Positions 1-13,900 of a stretch of DNA of 64,000 nt are shown here, in pieces (the stretch's first letter is position 1; every line of letters starts with the position of its first letter). The stretch is from Hemibagrus wyckioides (taxonomy: Eukaryota > Chordata > Actinopteri > Siluriformes > Bagridae): positions 10,735,501-10,799,500 of the forward strand of contig NC_080727.1 in assembly GCF_019097595.1 (NCBI RefSeq). Direction: 5' to 3'. The position numbers and the translations under genes are program-made. The notes beneath the pieces are model-generated. The model did not search any database. It was not told the origin of the DNA and worked only from the letters and a program-made list of their open reading frames with translations.

Positions 1-234
1 GAAGATATTTGAAGCTTATATGGAGGTGATATATTCTGAGACAAAAGGTGAAGCTTTATCAATACACATCACCTCATGCATATACCCCAGTACATACCAC
101 GTGGAGTGAACTGGATAAAGGTTACATGACTTTAAATTAATTTGATACAGGAGTGCATATATTTTATACCTGTTAGATATACTATACTGTATGAATATTT
201 CTTGAACTGACATGACATAATATCACAGTACTAT

Positions 235-365
235 TCTGGAGTTCACTGAGCTCTTTAGAATGACCAGTTTTTTTCACAAATTTGTAAATGCAGGCTGCAT
301 GGTTAGGTAGTTGATTTTCTACACCTGTGGCAATAAGTCTAATTGAAGCACCTGAAATCAATAAT
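235..365 (-). mobile_element. Tc1 remnant (same family as the 1248-bp elements)
   Basis: Aligns by eye with the strand-equivalent part of the element at 55954-57201: TTCACTGAGCTC, then TTTCACAAATTTGTAAA, then TTGATTTTCTACACCT. Only about 130 bp of the 5' end and transposase start remain. It abuts a GATA microsatellite. Confidence 0.6.

Positions 366-432
<67 letters not shown>
366..432. repeat. (GATA)n microsatellite
   Basis: About 16 perfect tetranucleotide copies between two different Tc1 fragments. Confidence 0.97.
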
Positions 433-433
433 T

Positions 434-855
434 TTGTCATTTGAGCCTTGGCTAAATTTATTTGAGCCAAGGCTCATTGATGCACGTGGGGAGCGAAGGC
501 TGGCCTGTGTGGTCCGATCTAACAGACGAGCTACTGTTGCTGAAATTGCTGGTTCTGATAGAAAGGTGTCAGAATACACAGTGCATCGCAGTTCATTGCA
601 TATGGGACTGCATAGCCGCAGACCAGTCAGGGTGCCCATTCTGACCCCTGTGCACCACCGAAAGCTCCAACAGTGGGCATGTGAGCATCAGAACTGGACC
701 ACGGAGCAATGTAAGAAGGTGGCCTGGTCTGATGAATCATGTTTTCTTTTACATCATGTGGATGGCTAGGTGCATGTGAGTCACTTACCTGAGGAACACT
801 TGGCACAATGATGTACCATGGGAAGAAGGCAAGCTGGTGGAGGCAGTGTCATGAA
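434..855 (+). pseudogene. Tc1-like transposase fragment
   Basis: The reading frame 434-769 contains NRRATVAEIA, GLHSRRPVRVP, EHQNWTTEQ and VAWSDESCF, the middle of a Tc1 transposase up to the first catalytic Asp (WSDES). It stops at VDG, and decayed sequence continues to a GGCAGTGTCATG piece. No inverted repeats are seen. Confidence 0.85.
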
Positions 856-1487
856 AACATGTTGATGTTATTGAACAAACAGTGGAGCTTAAATGCTGAG
901 ACATGCAAGAAACTTCTGGCAAATTCTAAAACAGGAACAACAGCCAAACAGAAATGAGACTTGATCAGTAAGTAATAATTCCTCCGGTACTCAGAAAAGC
1001 AAGATAGGTCCGATTGACCTAATGGTGACACCTAAGCACAGAGTTTTACCTTTTGATCCAACAGATCAAAATTCAACAGATTTCTTTTTTGGCTGATACC
1101 TTGGACTATCCCAAACTTACAAAAAGTTCTGCACAATTGGTTGTTTGGCTAATTTGCCTAATATGCCAAACCTATTTTGGTAAACTACTATTACAATTTT
1201 TGGCTGATCCTTGGTTGATATTGACAAATTTTGTGTCAAACTATTCAGGAGAGTATGAATCTTAATGATTATCAAAATGATCATTTTGAAATTTGTAAAC
1301 AATATGCCTGCCACATGTCAATCAATACTAATGAGACAATTTGCTCAAACGTTTTTTTTTAAATGCTTGAGCTGGATTAACATGGAAATGAGAGATGACA
1401 GTATAAGTGGATTTGTTCTTAAATTTTTTCTTAGAAATTCAAAAATATAGTTTTAGTTAAACAACCTGCCTCCTACATCCAAATATA
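856..1487. other. AT-rich sequence, nothing recognised
   Basis: No exon matching the missing DENND1A N-terminus and no clear repeat. A degenerate TTTTTGGCTGATxCTTGG block occurs twice (about 1084-1105 and 1197-1217). Confidence 0.5.
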
Positions 1488-1892
1488 CTCCAGTTCTTTG
1501 CCAGTGGCACTACTCTGCATCTTCCAAAGTTGAAGGAAAGTAAGCATGATGTGTCTTTCATCTGCTGTATTAAGTTTCCTTGGCCAACCACAGCATCTAT
1601 GTTCAGCATTGCCCATTTCTTTGTGCTTCTTCAAAATACCTCAAACAGCACATCTTGAAACACCAGTCTTGCCTTGGTGTATGACCTCTGAAATGAAACT
1701 GTCCTGTACAAACAAGTAGCAGAGTTTGGCTGTTCCTCACCCAATTTTAAGCGTCCTACACAGGTGTTCCTGTTTCGGGTAATTACTGTTTCAACCTACA
1801 TATTAAACAGATGACCATTAACATCCTTGATACAATTGGTTAATCATACACCTGACTGTGATCCTACAAAATCCCTGACTTTTTGCAAGTGT
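1488..1892 (-). mobile_element. Tc1 remnant (family of the 33763-34489 element)
   Basis: Shares ordered blocks with 33763-34489: GAAACTGTC, GTAGCAGAGTT, CCTACACAG and TGTTTCAACCTACATATTAAA. Highly decayed; no intact reading frame. Confidence 0.65.
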
Positions 1893-2308
1893 ATGAAGTG
1901 TACAAGTGTAAGAATTGATGCTTGTTTGAGGCCAAAGGATAGTCACACCAAATATTGATTTGGGTTAGATTTTTCGTCTGTTCACCCAGTTTGCATTTTG
2001 TATGTTGATTTAAAAAAGCGATTTAAATATAACATATTGTAATATTATATTGTGAAATATAATATTTTGAAAGCATTCATACTTTACTACATTTCTTCAC
2101 ACCTGCCTCACACCCCACTTTTGCACAGTAGATTCGCTGAAACTGAAACTCTTTTTAGAATCTGCAGTGAGCCTGTGCCCTCAGTAACATGTTATGCATG
2201 AAAATCAAGAGTTGATGGGAATCTGAATTGCTGTAGAGTAATTGCTTAGTTCTTAGTTTTTACAAAAAAAAAATTGTAAATTTATTATGAGTGTTTTTTC
2301 TTTTAATT

Positions 2309-2397
2309 TGTTATTATTGTTGTTGTTGTTGTTGTTGTTGTTGTTCTTCTTCTTCTTCTTCTTCTTCTTCTTATTATTATTATTATTAGTAGTAGTA
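2309..2397. repeat. Compound (TTG)n(TTC)n(TTA)n microsatellite
   Basis: Successive trinucleotide runs of GTT, CTT and ATT types, ending about 50 bp before DENND1A visible exon 1. Confidence 0.95.
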
Positions 2398-2448
2398 GTC
2401 ATATAATATCTGTAATCACTCATTTATATTTTTAAATCTGTTGTTTAG

Positions 2449-2492
2449 GGCCAGATATGTGTTGGCTTTTCCCTGAGGACTATACCGACCAG
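2449..2492 (+). CDS. dennd1a: DENND1A visible exon 1 (uDENN)
   Basis: After the acceptor TTTAG the exon reads [14 protein letters not shown] and ends at [17 protein letters not shown] matches the FPEDYSDQ block near the N-terminus of DENND1A. The exon opens with two bases of a split codon, so an upstream coding exon must exist. Confidence 0.85.
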
Positions 2493-5400
2493 GTCTGCAT
2501 ATCATTATTTTGCTTATCTGTAATATCTTCATGTGTGGTAAATGTGCATAACCATTCTCCTGCCACACTTGATCTTGTATCATATATTTCTTCACTGTCA
2601 CCACCAGTGTTAATTTTGACAGCAAATTTTGTTTTATTTTTTGTCAATTACTTTGTAAATTACTTTAGTTTTAGTCTAGGCTTCATTGAACAAATAGCAG
2701 AAGAGTTTAGTCTATGATTTTAAAGTTATTCAACTAATATATAAAGTGTAAAGGTAATGCATTTTTTGTAATGCAAGTTCCCCTTAAACTTCTGAAGTTA
2801 TTTTCACCTAGATGAAATGACATTTATTAATCTCTTGTTTAATGGTATTGAGGTTTTAAAATACAATACACAGACATTTTCACTGTTCATTATTACTGTG
2901 AAATAACAGTAATTGGTGAAATGACATCTAATTGATGAAATAAGTAATAAATGAATTGGTGAAATGAAACCGAATACTGTAAGAACAGCAGTGCTATTAG
3001 TGCAAAAACAACAAAAGAAGTCAACCGTGAATAATTTTGTTTTCATCTTCAATTATTTTAATGGCTGAAATACTGAAAAGAAAAAGTTCATAGTCTGTAA
3101 TGCCAGCAGGCCTGCTCTCCCTGAATAATTAGTCTAACCATTGGTGGTGTTCCCTTAGCAGAAACACACCTTCGCATTGAGGTCTTTTCAGATGTCTCAT
3201 CTGAAAATTTTGCTTCATGTTTGTTGTCTTTTTGCTAGCGATAGTCGTTTCACACGGTTTATAAAGCGTCTTATTTTCCTTGACATTAAAATGTAAAATG
3301 TGTCCATATTCCAAAATTCCAGAAGTTAGTTTGGAGCTGCTGACTAGTAAGTTAGAATCCCATGTGTTCAGTGACAAAGTATACTTTGTTGCTTCTGTGA
3401 ACACTAAGACTTGTTCAAAAAGCCAAAGCCAAATCCTAGTAATGTCAGGCATCTGCCATATATTTTTAGGCACTCATAGTAGACTATTAGAATGTTGATT
3501 TTCTATTGTCGATAGAATATAATTTCTTCCCTTCTCTCCTCCTTAGGAAACTTTGCAGACTGTGCCTAAGTTTTGTTTCCCTTTCAGTATGGAAAGGTAT
3601 AACACACATTCAGACACACATGCCTACTTTTGTTTCAAGTTTATTTTTAGATGAAGATTCAGACCCATTTTCCATCTCAGTCTGGCAGTGGGACAGGTGG
3701 CGCAAAACTTCACATTTGTCCTGACTGATGTTGAGAGTAAGCAGCGTTTTGGCTTCTGCCAACTATCAGATGGAGCTCAGAGTGGCTACTGCTTCCTCAG
3801 GTGAGATTCATTTATCTAGTGTGCTTTGATGTGTTCTAACAGTCATCTAAATGTGTGGATATTTTGGTTTGTTCATACAGTTATCTGCCATGGTTTGAAG
3901 TGTTCTATAAACTGCTGAATATGCTGGCTAACTACACTACTAAAGGACAGGTAAGCACTGTCACAGAAATAAGTAGCTTGGTCACTGTTGGGTTTGTGTA
4001 TATGTTTTTGGTAGTGTGGTGTAACTATGTATTTGAATTCCAAGCCACTTGCACCCTGATATTTTCACAAAATATGGTTTCTGGATCATATATCCAGTAA
4101 ATGTTTGGAGATGGAAATTTTTGCAAAAGCCTGTATATCAGTTAGGTGGTATCATACTGAAAGCTTCTCGGGGTTGGAACTGTTGGTCCAGCAGGATTTG
4201 TTACAGTAGAATCCAAAGTTTATTTTCATCAACAAAATTACTATACGCATTTCTTTGGGACTTGAAAAAAATCATGTTATTACAGTTATTTTTATGTGTC
4301 TTGGCATGTGTATTTTTTGTGTTTGCCTGTTACAGGAGAATTTAAAGAAGGAAGTGTTGGAGTCTCTACATGCATTACCAATTCCTGACCCTGGAATGTC
4401 TGTATACCTGAATATGGTAATCATTTTATTAAACATGCACAGTAAGATATACATTACTGAGTAGTCTTTCACAAAGCAAACGTTGACGTTGCTTTAAGGC
4501 CCTGTCTAGACATTTATGTATATTTTTGAAAACATAGTTTTGTGATGCATCCTGTCCACATGAAACAAAAATGTATTTTCATAAGTCAGCACATCGTAAT
4601 ACACTGTGACAAAGTATTTGTATTTGATGTCCATAGAATAGAAAACTTTTCTCTCTCACCTAGTACATGATGCAAGAACAGACAAAAAATTCTGTATATG
4701 TTATTTTACACTGCTACATTACCTGGAAAGAGGTGGGCAATGATCAGACATGAGTTTTGATTTGAAGGGCATACCATGGTTTGTCAGGTGGTCTTTAGGG
4801 ATGGCTTGGTGATATTTTGGGAGGTAGCTTTTTGGATCTGGACCACCTCAGGGTATCATGTGGCATAGTCTGTGAGCAGAGTGAGGGTGAGCTTATGGTG
4901 GGATGTGTGCTGGCACTGGGAACATTGCTGGCAGAAATTTATGCTTCCATTCTGGGCCAGTGGTGTCACTCCTGTAGTGTTTCCAGGGTGTTGCATTTGC
5001 AGGTTGATCTTGGTCCAGAGGATTATCAGAAGGCCACAAGCTTGGCTCCACTGCTCCGTGATATACAGAAGGAGCCCTTCCCTCCAGGTGCTTCAGGTTG
5101 TTTTTTCTCTTTTCATTCCAACACACAAAAGAGACTGGGTTAGTATCATTTTTAGACTCACCACTGGTTAATGACTTCATTGGTAGGTTGATGGTCTCAT
5201 AAGTGTGTACAGTACAAGCTGGCATGTGGTGGCACAAGGAAGTGGTGTCAAGAAGTCAGGGGTGCTACTGGAGATGCCGGGGTAGAGCTCTTTGCGCAGC
5301 AGAGGAGTGGGTGAGCTTGACCATTAGCACTGTCAGAGTTATTGTTACTATTTTTTCTGCCTGGAATACAAGTATTGAAAATAGGTTACAATAATAGAGA

Positions 5401-8302
5401 GCCAAAACCTGCTTGCTCAGCTGCAGCTGTGGGTGCCCTTTTATATGTCTCATACTCTCTGCCTGGGTGAAGTGCCGACATAGTCCTGTCATTGGCTGCC
5501 AGCCACGTGCTACTGTTCTGGCCATCCCTTCTCATGCTCGCCAGCTTTCCAAAACAATGGTGCTGAAGTGGCACAATTGGAAAGACAAGTCCAGTTAATT
5601 TGTTTGTAGGCTACTATACACCAAAAACAATTTGGCTTGACTTGCGTGATTTGAGGTTTATCTTTATGCCACAATATCATATGCCAAAATCATGGCATAT
5701 GAATGTCCTTTTTCAAAGTAGTGTTGAATTAATTTAATTTTCTCCTTACTTACCAATGGACGTTTATTTTCTTAGATTTAAAGTTGCACTATAAAAAATG
5801 GTTGAAAGTGAAAGCCGAATTTCACATATGTACAATAAGTAAAATTAGATACACAATTTCCTACTTCTTATATATATTGTTTGACAGATATCTTGTAGAT
5901 ATTCTTACCAATCAATAATAATAATTCCATTTGCAAACCATGGGAATGGCTGTTTTGCTGCCTTTTCTGGTTAGTCTGAATTGTTATTTTGTTTTGCACT
6001 TCTCAGCCAACGTAGTCTTTGGGCTTTAGATACTGGTGGTGCTCATTTCTTTTGCAGTTGATTGGTGTTAATCTCTCTAATTCCCTAATCTTTTATTCTA
6101 ATTTACTTAATCTTCAATTTTTTTTTTATACAATTCACTGGATATAATTTTTACTTTAAGAATGTCTTTCCGTTTCCTATGGTTGCATTGGTGGGTTTTT
6201 GGAGAATCATTCATTTTGATGAAGAATGATCATACTGTTTTGATGTAACTATTAAATTCTGGATCTTTGAGTAGAGGTGTGTATTCTAAAGGTGATTTCT
6301 GTTCCAGGGAAGGGATGCAGGAGCAGGATCACTGATTGTAATCGAGTCAATTTGTGTGATATAATGCATGTCATTGAGTTACTGATTAGTAAGGAATTAG
6401 TGCAAGAGTGTGTACGATGAGCTGGCAAGTAATGTTTGTACTACTTTGGGTGTTGTAGCCAGACATGTATTACCACATTGTTTCTGTGATCTGGCGAGTT
6501 TGTGTTTTATGTGTACTAGTGGATCTATCTAATTTTGGAAATCGCTGTGTTAAGATTAGGGGTCCAGGAAGTTGCCTTCATCATTCAGATACTGCCGACA
6601 CACTCCATTGCTCTGAAATAAATAATCTTTTAGCTATTATTTTGGAAATGACCACTTTCAGGAAATATGTTACACCCCCCTAATTGACTTAATTAGACTC
6701 ATACATTATGGGTATTAAACAATACATCAAAAAATATTTAAACATCAATTTTAACTGAGAGAAATAATAATTAATGGCTTGGTTTCTGAAAGATTAAGTT
6801 CTCAATAGTTTGACTACTTAAAGCAGTAACCAACAATGCATTAATATGTTCAATAAACTGAAATTGTAAAGAATTGAAAAGAAGAAAAAACATTCATTAC
6901 TTAAATAAGAAAACGTATGAAAGTCTGAGTGACTGTGTTAGTATCTGTGTATGAGAGGCTGTTGCAGTCCTCTCTCACAGTATCAAATTACTTGGACAAA
7001 ATAACTAAAACATATAATCAGACCTCTTTTACATGCAGTTATACTCTCTCACACAAAACACTTGCACAGTCATAACTTGATAATGTGTAAGAGAGACTTT
7101 TGGTTGTATGAGAGATTGATATTCACAGTTTTTAATTTGGCGTAGATCCACAGTTTTAAAAATACTTTTTGTTTTTCATAATTAAAAAAAATGTGATTGT
7201 AATAAGTGCTAGGTGGAGCTGTTTAAAAATGACACCCAACCAGGGGCACTGTCTGAGCCTCCACCTTCCCTAATAATGCAGGAATACAAAGAACCACATT
7301 ATCTACATACTGACATTGATCTGTTTTCCACATATAATGAGATTCTGTAATCTGAAAACTTTCAAATGAGGACATAGCCCCACTTCTCATTGCCTGTTAA
7401 AGCACGTCTTTTCTTAACTGCTTTAAATTTTGTTTAAATCACTAATTATGGCTAGAAAACAGAAGAGACTGAGCCATCTGATGCTTCAAATGTGTCATTG
7501 TTAGAAAAATGGATTAGATCTTCCCATTGCATGCATTTCTTTTGGGGCTTATTAATAATAAAAAGACAGTAGTATTCTACAACTGAACAGATAGTTGCAC
7601 TGGTGTCACAGTTGCTTGCTAAGGTGTTGCTTAGTGGTTGCTGGGATGTTTCAGCTCTATCAGTTACAGTTCCTGAGATTTAAAGCAGGCATTTAAACTA
7701 ATTTTCAGACTATTTAACATTCACAGTAGATTCACACCTGGAGCGACCTCCTGCATTTTGCATATAGTTTCAGAGCATTGGTTATTGGTTTTAAATAGTA
7801 AGGTATATAATTAATATCTTTAGTTTATACCCTTCAACAGCTAACAAACATGCTGATGTGGCCCTGCTCTAAGCATACTTTTATAACCCGATGCTTGTAA
7901 TGCTGAAAATGTAAACATTGTAAATGTTGTTGTTGTTTTCTTATTTCCATTTAATGGACCTGTTTTCATAGTTCTGTGCTAATGGGGGAAATGGGGAAGT
8001 AGCAGTGTTTTTTAACTTCTGGTAATAGTGTACAGTGTAAGCAAATATAGTTTGCAATCAGTACAGTGCCCCTGAATGCTTAATAATTTAAGTAAACATT
8101 TAAGTCTGGTCTTAATATGAACTTGATTAGGCTGCGCTTCATACCCTAAACCCATGAACAGTAGCATTTGTTTACTGGGTTTGCGAAAATAAACATTGAA
8201 TAGTAATTAGAAAATAAGTTATTTTGAAATTGTCATGTTTCTATTCATTTTAAGTGATCCTTTTCCATTGTTATTAAAATCTTTGAGAAAAATCATACAA
8301 GC

Positions 8303-8344
<42 letters not shown>

Positions 8345-10900
8345 GGATTTTTGTTCCTGGGTAGTGAATGGCATTTTCCTCTTGATGGCAAATAATAAAA
8401 AAATAGCTATTAAGCCCCATGAAGTTTGGGTTTGGGCTTTTAAGAGGACGAAAACCTCAAAATTAGCCCATTTTACTAAAAAAAAAAAACTGCCCAAAGC
8501 TAACCCAAACTTTCATGGCCAAGATGGGTTTTTCCTCTTCATTTGGGTTACAAAGAATGGGGAAATAACACTTATTTCCCAGGAACAAGAAAAAATTAAA
8601 AAATTTGTTACATAATGTAGTAATAATAATAATACAAGTCCCAACAGACAGAGAGCATTCAACTTGTTTAAGGAATGCTTGGCTTAATTCATTGATTGAG
8701 TAAATCTCACTCTTCTCTCACACACACACACAAAATCTATTTTTCTCACAGACTATCAAAGTCTCTCGCTATCAAAGATTGTTGGATTGATGGTGTCTGA
8801 AAAAGTTTACCAAAAAATGTTGGTGGTTTGTTTGAGAGAGTATGACAGTCTGTAAAATAGGCCTGATGGTGTGTGTGTGTGTGTGTGTATGCAAGAAAGT
8901 TTGATAGTTTGGATGTCTGTTCTGTCTGTCTAATATATGAGGAGTCTACTTGAGAACTAGGAATTTAGCCATGCTGTTTGTTCTGTGAGAGAAAGCATGT
9001 GCTTTCTCTGAGGTTTTTCATTGCATCATGGTTCCATTAGTTATGGCATGTTGTCCAGGCCCTGAAGCAGCAAAGCATCCCCACATCATCACAAACCCAC
9101 CACCTTTTTGACTGTTATGGTATGATGTTATTGAGTAAAGAATTACTCAATAAGGAATACCCAAGCATTCCCATTGAGCGCTGTGTTAGCTTTACACCAG
9201 ATATATTCTATGTCTTTCTCATATCCATGTTGTCAGTGTCTATATCGGTCTAACCTATGAATTTCCACTTTTGACTGATCAGTACATAAAAACATTCTCC
9301 TAAAAGACTTAGAGGGTCATCAAAGCGTTCTTTGGCAAATGTTAAACAAGCCTTTATTTTCCTCCATTTTGGAAGTGTTTTTTTCTTGCATCACTCCCGT
9401 TGATTTCTGTTCTCTTGCTGATTGCAGAACTTTTGTTTTTTTAAACAGCCTTAGAATCGATAGCCATAGCTTGTAGAGTCTTTAAAATGTTCACCCAGTT
9501 TTAAGTCCTAAGCACTTCTTTTGAGCTATAGAATAAAAATCCATTCCAATAAAAAATATTGCTCACTAAATTTTGCTTCATTTTTTGCTTCTTCTCAATC
9601 TCTAGCATGCCTGTTTCACTGTGCCTGATCTAAGGGAGCTGCCAAGTATTCCTGAAAATGTGAGTTGTTAAACATAATATAAAGATAAAAAACACACTGA
9701 CCATATACAAAAATGCAGAACTGCACATCAGACACTCTTAAACAATGCTCACTGCATGTCACACACAAAATCACTATTGAGTTTTTAAGTTTTAGAAGGA
9801 TTGTAAAAGTGTGTCCAGGTCTCGGTTCCAACCCTGCACAAATTCCCCTTCTGTGTGTTAAGTTTAGCACATTACCATTTCTGTTTCAGTAACTGAAAAT
9901 ATTTGTTTATTTGTTTCAGAGAAACCTGGCTGAGTATTTTGTAGCGGTAGATGTAAACAATATGCTTCATCTGTATGCAAGCATGCTGCACGAACGAAGA
10001 GTCCTAATTAGCTCCAGCAGTTTAAGCACTGTGAGTGTAACCTTTCTTTTCTTTGTATCATCATTGTATTCTATCTACACTGCAAAAAGCATATGTTATT
10101 TTATTAGGTTGGAATGCTGAAACATTTAAGAAGTATAAATTGATTATTAATATTGTGTGAAAATATAGTTTTCAGCTTTGATTGCAATAGAAGTGCAGTC
10201 ACAGACAAACTGTGGTTGCTCAGTGTGGGTGCCATGGCACTGAATGACCTGCCAGACACTGATGCTCAGAAAGAAGCTAGACTGAATGACTGAATATTTT
10301 TTATTTAGATAGAAAGAAACAGATTTTTATTGAGCATGAAATTGTTGTTACAGCAGCATAACAATAAAATTAAAAGCAGAAACAGATATACAAAAACACT
10401 GAAAAAAAACAGAAAAACAATTTGAATATTAAATGAAGATAGGCATGACATTCAATAAGAGAAATAATAATAAATAATTAAAAACAAAATGAAAATTTGT
10501 AGTTTGATCATCTATCACAGAGTTTATTATTATATTGTGTTATTGTGAATGGTAAGAATGATTGCCTGATTTTTGGCAGCAGAGCAGAATGAGTCTTTGT
10601 ATTATGTCAAGAAGGGGGTTAGTCTTGAAGCTTTGCTTCCTAGAACAAATTAAAAGAAAAAATGAATTGGCTGCTATGCATTGATTGTTGATATGGAGAA
10701 ATATGGCAATATTTGAGTGCATGGTGTCCTTTGATGGACTGACATTCCATCTAGGGTGTATTCCCCTCTCACTTCCAGGCTTCAAATCATTCATGTCTTT
10801 GACAAACGGTTACTGAAGATCACAGGTCATTTTTCATCAATGAGCTTTGGCCGCCCATGACCCTGTCAACAGGGCAAATTGTGATGGCAACAGTATGTGT

Positions 10901-10938
<38 letters not shown>

Positions 10939-13900
10939 TATATGCACATAGAAATTATATGCATAATATATATATATATGCACATAGAAATTCACTATTA
11001 AAAACTATTTCACTATTAAAAATAACAATTTACGATTTGATTTGACCAAACATTTAATGAGATCTCTGATAATGCATAAGGTAATAATGCATTGGACAGT
11101 TATTGAACCAATTTTGGTAGTTTCAGTAATCTCCTTAGATTTTTCTTTGCTTGATGCAGACCAATAATTTGACCCTTCTGAAGCAGAGTAACCTCTTTTA
11201 TATGTTGTAGAATCAGCAACTAGGTGAGAGTGAATTGAGGAGACATGAGGCAGACGTGCATCAACTCTATCGGTTTACTTTCGTTTTTCAGATTGTTAAC
11301 TATGCACACACACAACTCGCCATGTTCAGCGCTGTCTTTCTCCACTCCACTCTCTTTTTCAATCCTGCTGTATCTTTTCTCTGACTGATAGCTTTCAACT
11401 AATATACAGCATGAGATGCTTCTCCCCCTCCACCACCTGGGACAACACAGCACCCAACCCCATATCCGACGCGTCGGTCTGCAAAATAGTAGGGGGTGCA
11501 AGATTGAAAGGGGTGAAGAGTCAGGCAAATGTAATGACAGTCTACCACAGCATGCGTTTCATTGCTCCATCCACTGGATGGGAGCTGGTGAGATCAGTCA
11601 GCTGGCTGGTGTTGTCTGAATAGTTACTGTAATAGCCAGTCAGCCCCATGAGTTTTAGCAATTTGTGGCCACACCTGCCCATGACCCAAGTGGAAGCCCA
11701 GTTAGCATACTTCCCCCCCATCCAGTCCAACTTTTTTGGATTGGCCATGAGTCCCGCCAGCCTTAAGAAAACTCACAACAACCCTCAGGTTGAGCCGCTG
11801 AATCTTTGCTGGGGCTCTGAACAGACTGAACAGAAGTATTACAAATTAGTGTTAGCCAAACAGAGTGAAAAGGCTGTTTTTCAGGGGGCATTGTAGTTAA
11901 GGGTATCTGTCCCTTTCATAAATCCAGTGTCAAGTAAAAACATGCCATGCCTAGTCACTTGAGCAGCATCAAATTTAGTCTCAATTTACACAGCATCACA
12001 CTGACCCATCAGACTTGAGCACCTCTCCTTGATTAAACCCATTTTGGTGCATGGCCTGAAGTTTTTCATTTTTTTGTGTTTAGGCAAAAGGTAGGCACAT
12101 GTGCACACCACAACCCCTTTGGTGGATCGCATTGGGGATCCTGACCAAGGCACCGACCTCCATCGGGCGCTTGCCTTAAATGTAACCGATTGAGTCCTAT
12201 CTTTGTGAGTGGGAGGTGGGTGGTTTCTGTTAGGGTGGCGGCTGGAGTGTACCCTCTTGGAGTAAGCCTCAAGTAGGTGAGATTGATTCGAGGAGACATC
12301 AGGCAAAGGCGTGTCAACTCTCTCTTTATCTTTATTGGTTTACTTGCAATACACACACACGCACACAACTTGGCGTGTTCAGCACTCTTTCTTCCCCCAC
12401 TTTTCTCTGCATTCTGCCTATGTTCACTGCATGAGAGAGAGAGAACACATGGGTAGATCAGTTATTTGCAGTTTCATAAACTTTATCAAATTCTCTCCTG
12501 GCTACGCCTTCATTCACAAACTGGCACTCAACCATGCCTCCTCTCCCACGTGTGTGTCTGTGTGTGTCTGTGTGTGTCTGTGTGTGTCTGTGTGTGTCTG
12601 TGTGTGTCTGTGTGTGTCTGTGTGTGTCTGTGTGTGTCTGTGTGTGTCTGTGTGTGTCTGTGTGTGTCTGTGTGTGTGAAGATCTCTCTCAGTTCTCTTT
12701 TTCTCTCTTAGTTAACGGCATGTGTCCATGCAGCAGCAGCCATGTTGTATCCCATGTACTGGCAGCATGTTTACATCCCAGTGCTACCACAGCATCTTCT
12801 AGACTACTGCTGGTAAGAACATGTGTATACACACAGACACGACAATAACAGAACACTACAACATACGTAGCCATTGATTAGTAGGTATGATTGTAATTTC
12901 AAGTCAGAACACACAGTGCATAATTTATAGCTGACAAGACAAAACAAACAAACAATTATTATATATTAAAATAACCCAATTCAGCAACATGGTGCTTAAT
13001 ACTCGTTGAACATTAAATAGACAGTAATTGGCATACTATGTACACATGTAAAGTAATTGCACTAAAATTTGACAATAAAAATAGTTGGTAGGTCTGTTAT
13101 GAAGCATGCTGTGGTGCACTACACCTCATTTATTTAAAAAAAAATGATCGACTTGACAGAGCAATCTGGGTGTAAATGTCAGGAAATTAAAGCTGAAGCT
13201 CTGATCTATCATCTCATTCGACTTTTCATCTTGAATGAACTTCACTGTTGTCATTGTGCATACTGAACAGAGAAATACAAAACAATGAAATGTAGTTGGC
13301 AGCTGTTTAGACGTCTTATATTAGAAATGAGTTGTTAAATAGTAATAAGAGAAAAGAATATGTAAACAATATAAACAGTAGTGCAGTGACAGCTTAGTGT
13401 TGTAAGCGATATAGTGCAAGCTTGATGTCTGTTGAAAACAGTATGTGTGCGATGTAAACATTACAGACATTTTAATTGTTCTTAGCAATATAAACTTCAG
13501 TGCAGCATGCTATATTATAATAAGGCGAGACTGTGCAAAAGCCAGTACCTTATACAACAACAGTATTGCACGCGAGTTTTATGAATTGTAATTCATTCTG
13601 TATACTAGACTGTATTGTAATCAGAACACTCTGGCAGATAGTATGGATGAAATGTCTTCAGTGTATGTAATAGACTGCATGGATCTATTGTAAAACTACT
13701 ACTACAGTGAGTGTGTTCATGCATAATTATAACTTTTTCCTTTCTCTCTCTTTATACTAGTGCTCCTATGCCATACCTTATAGGAGTCCACTCCAGCCTG
13801 ATGGAGGTAAGACCATTCCTAACTAGTCTAATCTCTTTAGTCTGCTAATGAGTACTCATAGTGCTCAAAGGGACTGGTTATATTATCTAAGGAGATCAGT

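Noticed and set aside
12311..12848. Long overlapping open frames rich in Val, Cys, Leu and Ser
   Set aside because: They are translations of the (TGTGTGTC)n repeat in several frames, next to the true DENND1A exon 8.
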